NCBI GenBank assembly: GCA_002423075.1 | Contig: DIUS01000126.1 | Span: 13,327 to 22,883, forward strand | Source of the DNA: Microbacteriaceae bacterium UBA6152 | GTDB taxonomy: Bacteria > Actinomycetota > Actinomycetes > Actinomycetales > Microbacteriaceae | Length of the DNA: 9,557 nucleotides | Direction: 5' to 3' | Part shown: in pieces, positions 7,679 through 9,557 of the stretch | Layout: every line of letters begins with the position of its first letter | Numbering within the stretch: the first letter of the stretch is position 1 | Notes under the pieces: model-generated | What the model was told of the DNA's origin: nothing | What the model saw: only the letters and a program-made list of their open reading frames with translations | Database searches by the model: none | Position numbers and translations under genes: made by a program

Positions 7679-7707
7679 CCATAGAATGAAGTTCGGAAGC
7701 ATGTCAA
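7678..7707 (-). promoter_or_regulatory. Sigma-70-type promoter of the sugar operon
   Basis: On the minus strand there is a perfect -35 TTGACA (7707-7702), an 18-nt spacer and a -10 TATGGT (7683-7678, four of six matches). Transcription would start near 7671, giving a leader of about 22 nt before the repressor ATG. It is the only promoter-like pair I found ahead of the six-gene run. Confidence 0.7.
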
Positions 7708-7718
7708 GCACCCGCTCG

Positions 7719-7819
7719 ATCTCCACAACTCAGGAGATCGCGCAATCGGTGGGCCGCGACACGCCAGACGCGCGGTCGTCCGAGCCGCGTCACGCGCAGA
7801 ACTCCTGAGTTGTGGAGAT
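7719..7819. repeat. 101-bp element bounded by a perfect 18-bp inverted repeat
   Basis: The arm at 7719-7736 (ATCTCCACAACTCAGGAG) is matched exactly by its reverse complement at 7802-7819, with 65 nt between. The left copy is itself a hairpin: with its flanks it has 8-bp arms (7717-7724 and 7733-7740) around the loop ACAACTCA. The right copy keeps only CTCC/GGAG. The element fills the gap between the oxidase-like gene's stop and the operon promoter, ending 12 bp from the -35. There is no T-run, no coding potential that I recognise and no obvious target duplication. It could be a large termination or processing hairpin, paired regulatory sites, or a MITE-like or dispersed genomic repeat; the sequence alone does not decide. 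Confidence 0.8.
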
Positions 7820-7851
7820 GCGCGCTGGCGTGCGCGGGCCGCATGGAGGGG

Positions 7852-8376
7852 CTACAGGGTGGAGCGATACCAGTGCCGCACGTGCTGCTGGTCGTGGCTC
7901 GCTTGCCAGAATTCGACCTCGGTGGGCGTCAGTGCCCATGCCGCCCAGTCGGGGTTGTGCGAGTCGGTCACGGCGGGTCGGGCGGCCCAGTCGGCCGCCG
8001 CGACCGCGCTCGGCAACTCTTCGACTTCTCCCGTGAGTCGCACTTGCCGTCCGAGCTCGGGCCAGTAGAAGGTCATCGCCGCACTGGGGTTCGCCGCGAG
8101 GTCGATGCCCTTGCGTGTCGAGCGCGCGCCAGCGAACACCCACTGCCCGTCGACGAGGTCTTTCAAGATGAGCGTGCGCGCGGTGACATGACCTGCTGGA
8201 CCCGCCGTTGACAGTGTGAAGACGTGCGGTTGCGCGACTCCGCGCTCGAGGGCATCGTCGAGCCACTGCAGAAACAGTTCGTCGGCTCGCTCCGGCACGG
8301 TCGAGGGGTCGAACGTCGGCAGCGTGGCCGGGAACGCCGGTAGTGAACGTAACCGGTCGCGCAGTGAGGTGCTCAT
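7852..8376 (-). CDS. Short pyridoxamine 5'-phosphate oxidase-like flavoprotein
   Basis: Member of the pyridoxamine-5'-phosphate oxidase family (split-barrel FMN-binding fold), 174 residues against about 210-220 for genuine PdxH. FMN-contact motifs are intact: ARTLILKD (66-73), STRKG (86-90) and GRQV (109-112). The C-terminal part has VEFWQ (154-158) and HVRHWY (165-170), matching the EFWQ...LHDRF.Y substrate-site region of PdxH. The roughly 30-residue segment normally between these blocks is missing, as is the usual end tail (W..xRLxP); Gln163 falls where PdxH has a conserved substrate-binding Arg. It may therefore use a substrate other than pyridoxine/pyridoxamine phosphate, or be a reduced PdxH. 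The ATG at 8376 has no strong ribosome-binding site and overlaps, as ATGA, the stop of the upstream ATPase remnant. Confidence 0.82.
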   Translation of the reverse strand: MSTSLRDRLRSLPAFPATLPTFDPSTVPERADELFLQWLDDALERGVAQPHVFTLSTAGPAGHVTARTLILKDLVDGQWVFAGARSTRKGIDLAANPSAAMTFYWPELGRQVRLTGEVEELPSAVAAADWAARPAVTDSHNPDWAAWALTPTEVEFWQASHDQQHVRHWYRSTL

Positions 8377-8810
8377 GTCGTCAGGGTAGACCGCTCAGCC
8401 GCGAATCGGCACGCCCCCGTCAACGCCGCCCGCGTGCGTGTAGCGGCACCCACGCGCACGACACCATTCGTGGGCGCGAAGCGGCCGGCGAGCAACGCTT
8501 CGCCCTGCTCACACGTCGGGGCGCGCGCGAACAACCGGGCAGGCACGAAACCGAAGGCACCGCTGAGCTCGGGTGAGCAGACGTTGTGCGCCTCATCGAG
8601 GACAAGCAGCACCGGTCGCCGCTCTTCACGCCGCAGCCACGAGTCATCGAGCACGACCGAGAGCGACTCGTCGCAGTGCGCGAAATCGTCAATGTCGAGA
8701 ACGGTCGCATCGGGACGGTCGGCGATGATTTCGCTGGCTGCGGGATGCTCGCCGGCCCAGGTCTGCCACTCGAGCAGGCCCAGATTCTCGATGCGCTGCG
8801 CGATCGCGAG
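8373..8810 (-). pseudogene. Remnant of a HerA/FtsK-like ATP-binding protein
   Basis: An open frame of 145 codons lies between a TAG (8813-8811) and a TGA, with no credible start: the first usable codon, the GTG at 8654, lies deep inside the homologous region. Residues 1-78 of the frame resemble the middle of actinobacterial HerA-like ATP-binding proteins: IAQRIENLGLLEW, then an acidic strand (VLDIDDF), then the Walker B strand VLLVLDEAHNVC. Directly after CSPE comes FGFVPARL and QGEALLAGRFAP, which resemble the far C-terminal part of the same proteins. The roughly 60 residues usually found between them, including the RIAAEGRK...STQRP and QCDNLVLMRM blocks, are gone. The Walker A half is absent too and does not appear upstream before clpX. 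I read this as an eroded gene, recognised from memory of the family rather than an alignment. A short functional protein started elsewhere cannot be excluded. Confidence 0.62.
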
Positions 8811-8906
8811 CTAGCCCGGGTCGTCAGACCTACGCAGCCTGCCGATCAGGGTCGATGCATCGAGGGGGCACCGACTCGGTCACGGTGTCACGCTCGCCGG
8901 GTCGAC

Positions 8907-9557
8907 TCAGGCTGACTTCTCGCGGCGAGTGACGATGCGGCGGGGCACTATCGTCGGCGCGGCATTCTCCATGACCGCGTCTTTCGTGACGACGATGCGC
9001 TCGACGTCATCGTGCGAAGGCACCTCGAACATGATGGGTCCGAGCACCTCTTCGAGAATCGCCCGCAGCCCGCGCGCTCCCGTCTGCCGCAGCACGGCCA
9101 GGTCGGCGATCGCGTCGAGGGCGTCTTGCTCGAACTCGAGCTCAACACCGTCGATCTCGAACATGCGCTGGTACTGCCGCACGAGTGCGTTTCGAGGAGT
9201 CGTGAGAATCTCGATGAGCGCCGTGCGGTCGAGCGGTGTGACCGTCGTGACGACGGGCAGGCGACCGATGAACTCGGGGATCAGGCCGAACTTGTGCAGG
9301 TCTTCGGGCAGCACCTCGCTGAAGAGGTTCTTCTCGAGCGACTTGTCGTGCAGCGGCGCACCGAAGCCGATGCCGCGCTTGCCCGCGCGCTGGCTAATGA
9401 TGTCTTCGAGGCCGGCGAAGGCACCCGCGACGATGAACAGCACGTTCGTCGTGTCGATCTGAATGAACTCTTGGTGCGGGTGCTTGCGACCGCCCTGTGG
9501 AGGAACACTTGCGACTGTTCCCTCGAGAATCTTGAGCAGCGCCTGCTGCACGCCCTC
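8907..9557 (-). CDS. clpX: ATP-dependent Clp protease ATP-binding subunit ClpX (5' end beyond window)
   Basis: C-terminal 216 residues of the AAA+ unfoldase that feeds tagged or misfolded proteins to ClpP in the cytoplasm. The full protein is about 420 residues, so roughly half is present; the frame is already open at 9557. The fragment starts at EGVQQALLKILEG. It has the RKH pore loop (24-26 of the fragment), AGAFAGLEDII (44-54), the IGF tripeptide that docks into ClpP (63-65), the arginine finger Arg99 in EFIGRLPVV, and the sensor-2 Arg162 in TGARGLR. All functional loops in this half are intact. The N-terminal zinc domain and Walker A/B lie outside the window. I see no clear intrinsic terminator behind the stop. 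Confidence 0.98.
   Translation of the reverse strand, partial: EGVQQALLKILEGTVASVPPQGGRKHPHQEFIQIDTTNVLFIVAGAFAGLEDIISQRAGKRGIGFGAPLHDKSLEKNLFSEVLPEDLHKFGLIPEFIGRLPVVTTVTPLDRTALIEILTTPRNALVRQYQRMFEIDGVELEFEQDALDAIADLAVLRQTGARGLRAILEEVLGPIMFEVPSHDDVERIVVTKDAVMENAAPTIVPRRIVTRREKSA

Noticed and set aside
7719..7819. DnaA-box-like or origin function for the inverted-repeat arms (ATCTCCACA against TTATCCACA)
   Set aside because: There are only two degenerate matches, no A/T-rich unwinding region and no origin-linked genes nearby.
8852..8863. Perfect 12-bp palindrome TCGATGCATCGA
   Set aside because: It is isolated, has no loop and is not near a promoter or another copy; it could be chance.
8869..8887. 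Small hairpin behind clpX (CACCG/CGGTG) as terminator
   Set aside because: It has only 5 bp of stem, a 9-nt loop and no T-run; too weak to call.
1..9557. CRISPR array, tRNA or rRNA genes, intact insertion sequence or phage genes
   Set aside because: I saw no repeat-spacer pattern, tRNA-like cloverleaf, transposase or integrase motif on either strand.

Overview
The window reads as chromosomal DNA of a high-GC Actinomycetota bacterium, most likely a Microbacteriaceae-type organism. The evidence is strong G/C bias at third positions, tight 4- or 8-nt gene overlaps, a sugar importer with no ATPase gene of its own, and an actinobacterial-style ClpX. Every gene I can support lies on the minus strand, so transcription runs from high to low coordinates.

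Reading in that direction, the first item is the C-terminal half of clpX (9557-8907), cut by the window edge. A roughly 530-base gap follows. It has no intact gene but holds the eroded remnant of a HerA/FtsK-like ATP-binding protein (8810-8373): the N-terminal part is missing, and an apparent in-frame deletion joins the Walker B region to the C-terminal tail. The remnant's stop overlaps the start of a short pyridoxamine-5'-phosphate-oxidase-like gene (8376-7852). The 202-base gap after that carries an unusual 101-bp element bounded by a perfect 18-bp inverted repeat (7719-7819). It also carries a well-formed sigma-70 promoter (TTGACA, 18-nt spacer, TATGGT) and a palindrome over the predicted transcription start.

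The rest of the window (7649 to 1) is one six-gene sugar-utilisation operon: ROK repressor, MalF-type permease, MalG-type permease, lipoprotein sugar-binding protein, compact GH15 hydrolase, and GH31 alpha-glycosidase (3' end beyond the window). Three of the junctions overlap (GTGA, an 8-nt overlap, ATGA), which argues for translational coupling. A strong 15-bp hairpin lies between the binding-protein and GH15 genes and may set their relative expression.

The working model is partly inference. The lipoprotein captures an alpha-linked gluco-oligosaccharide and the two permeases import it, using a shared ATPase of the MsiK type encoded elsewhere. The two signal-less hydrolases then cleave it in the cytoplasm. 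The ROK protein represses its own operon until a sugar binds. The GH15 member resembles short catalytic-domain-only enzymes such as isomaltose glucohydrolase, so isomaltose-type or mixed alpha-glucosides are the leading substrate guess. I did not see a wholly unknown system. The least explained items are the inverted-repeat element, the ATPase relic and the exact specificity of the GH15/GH31 pair.
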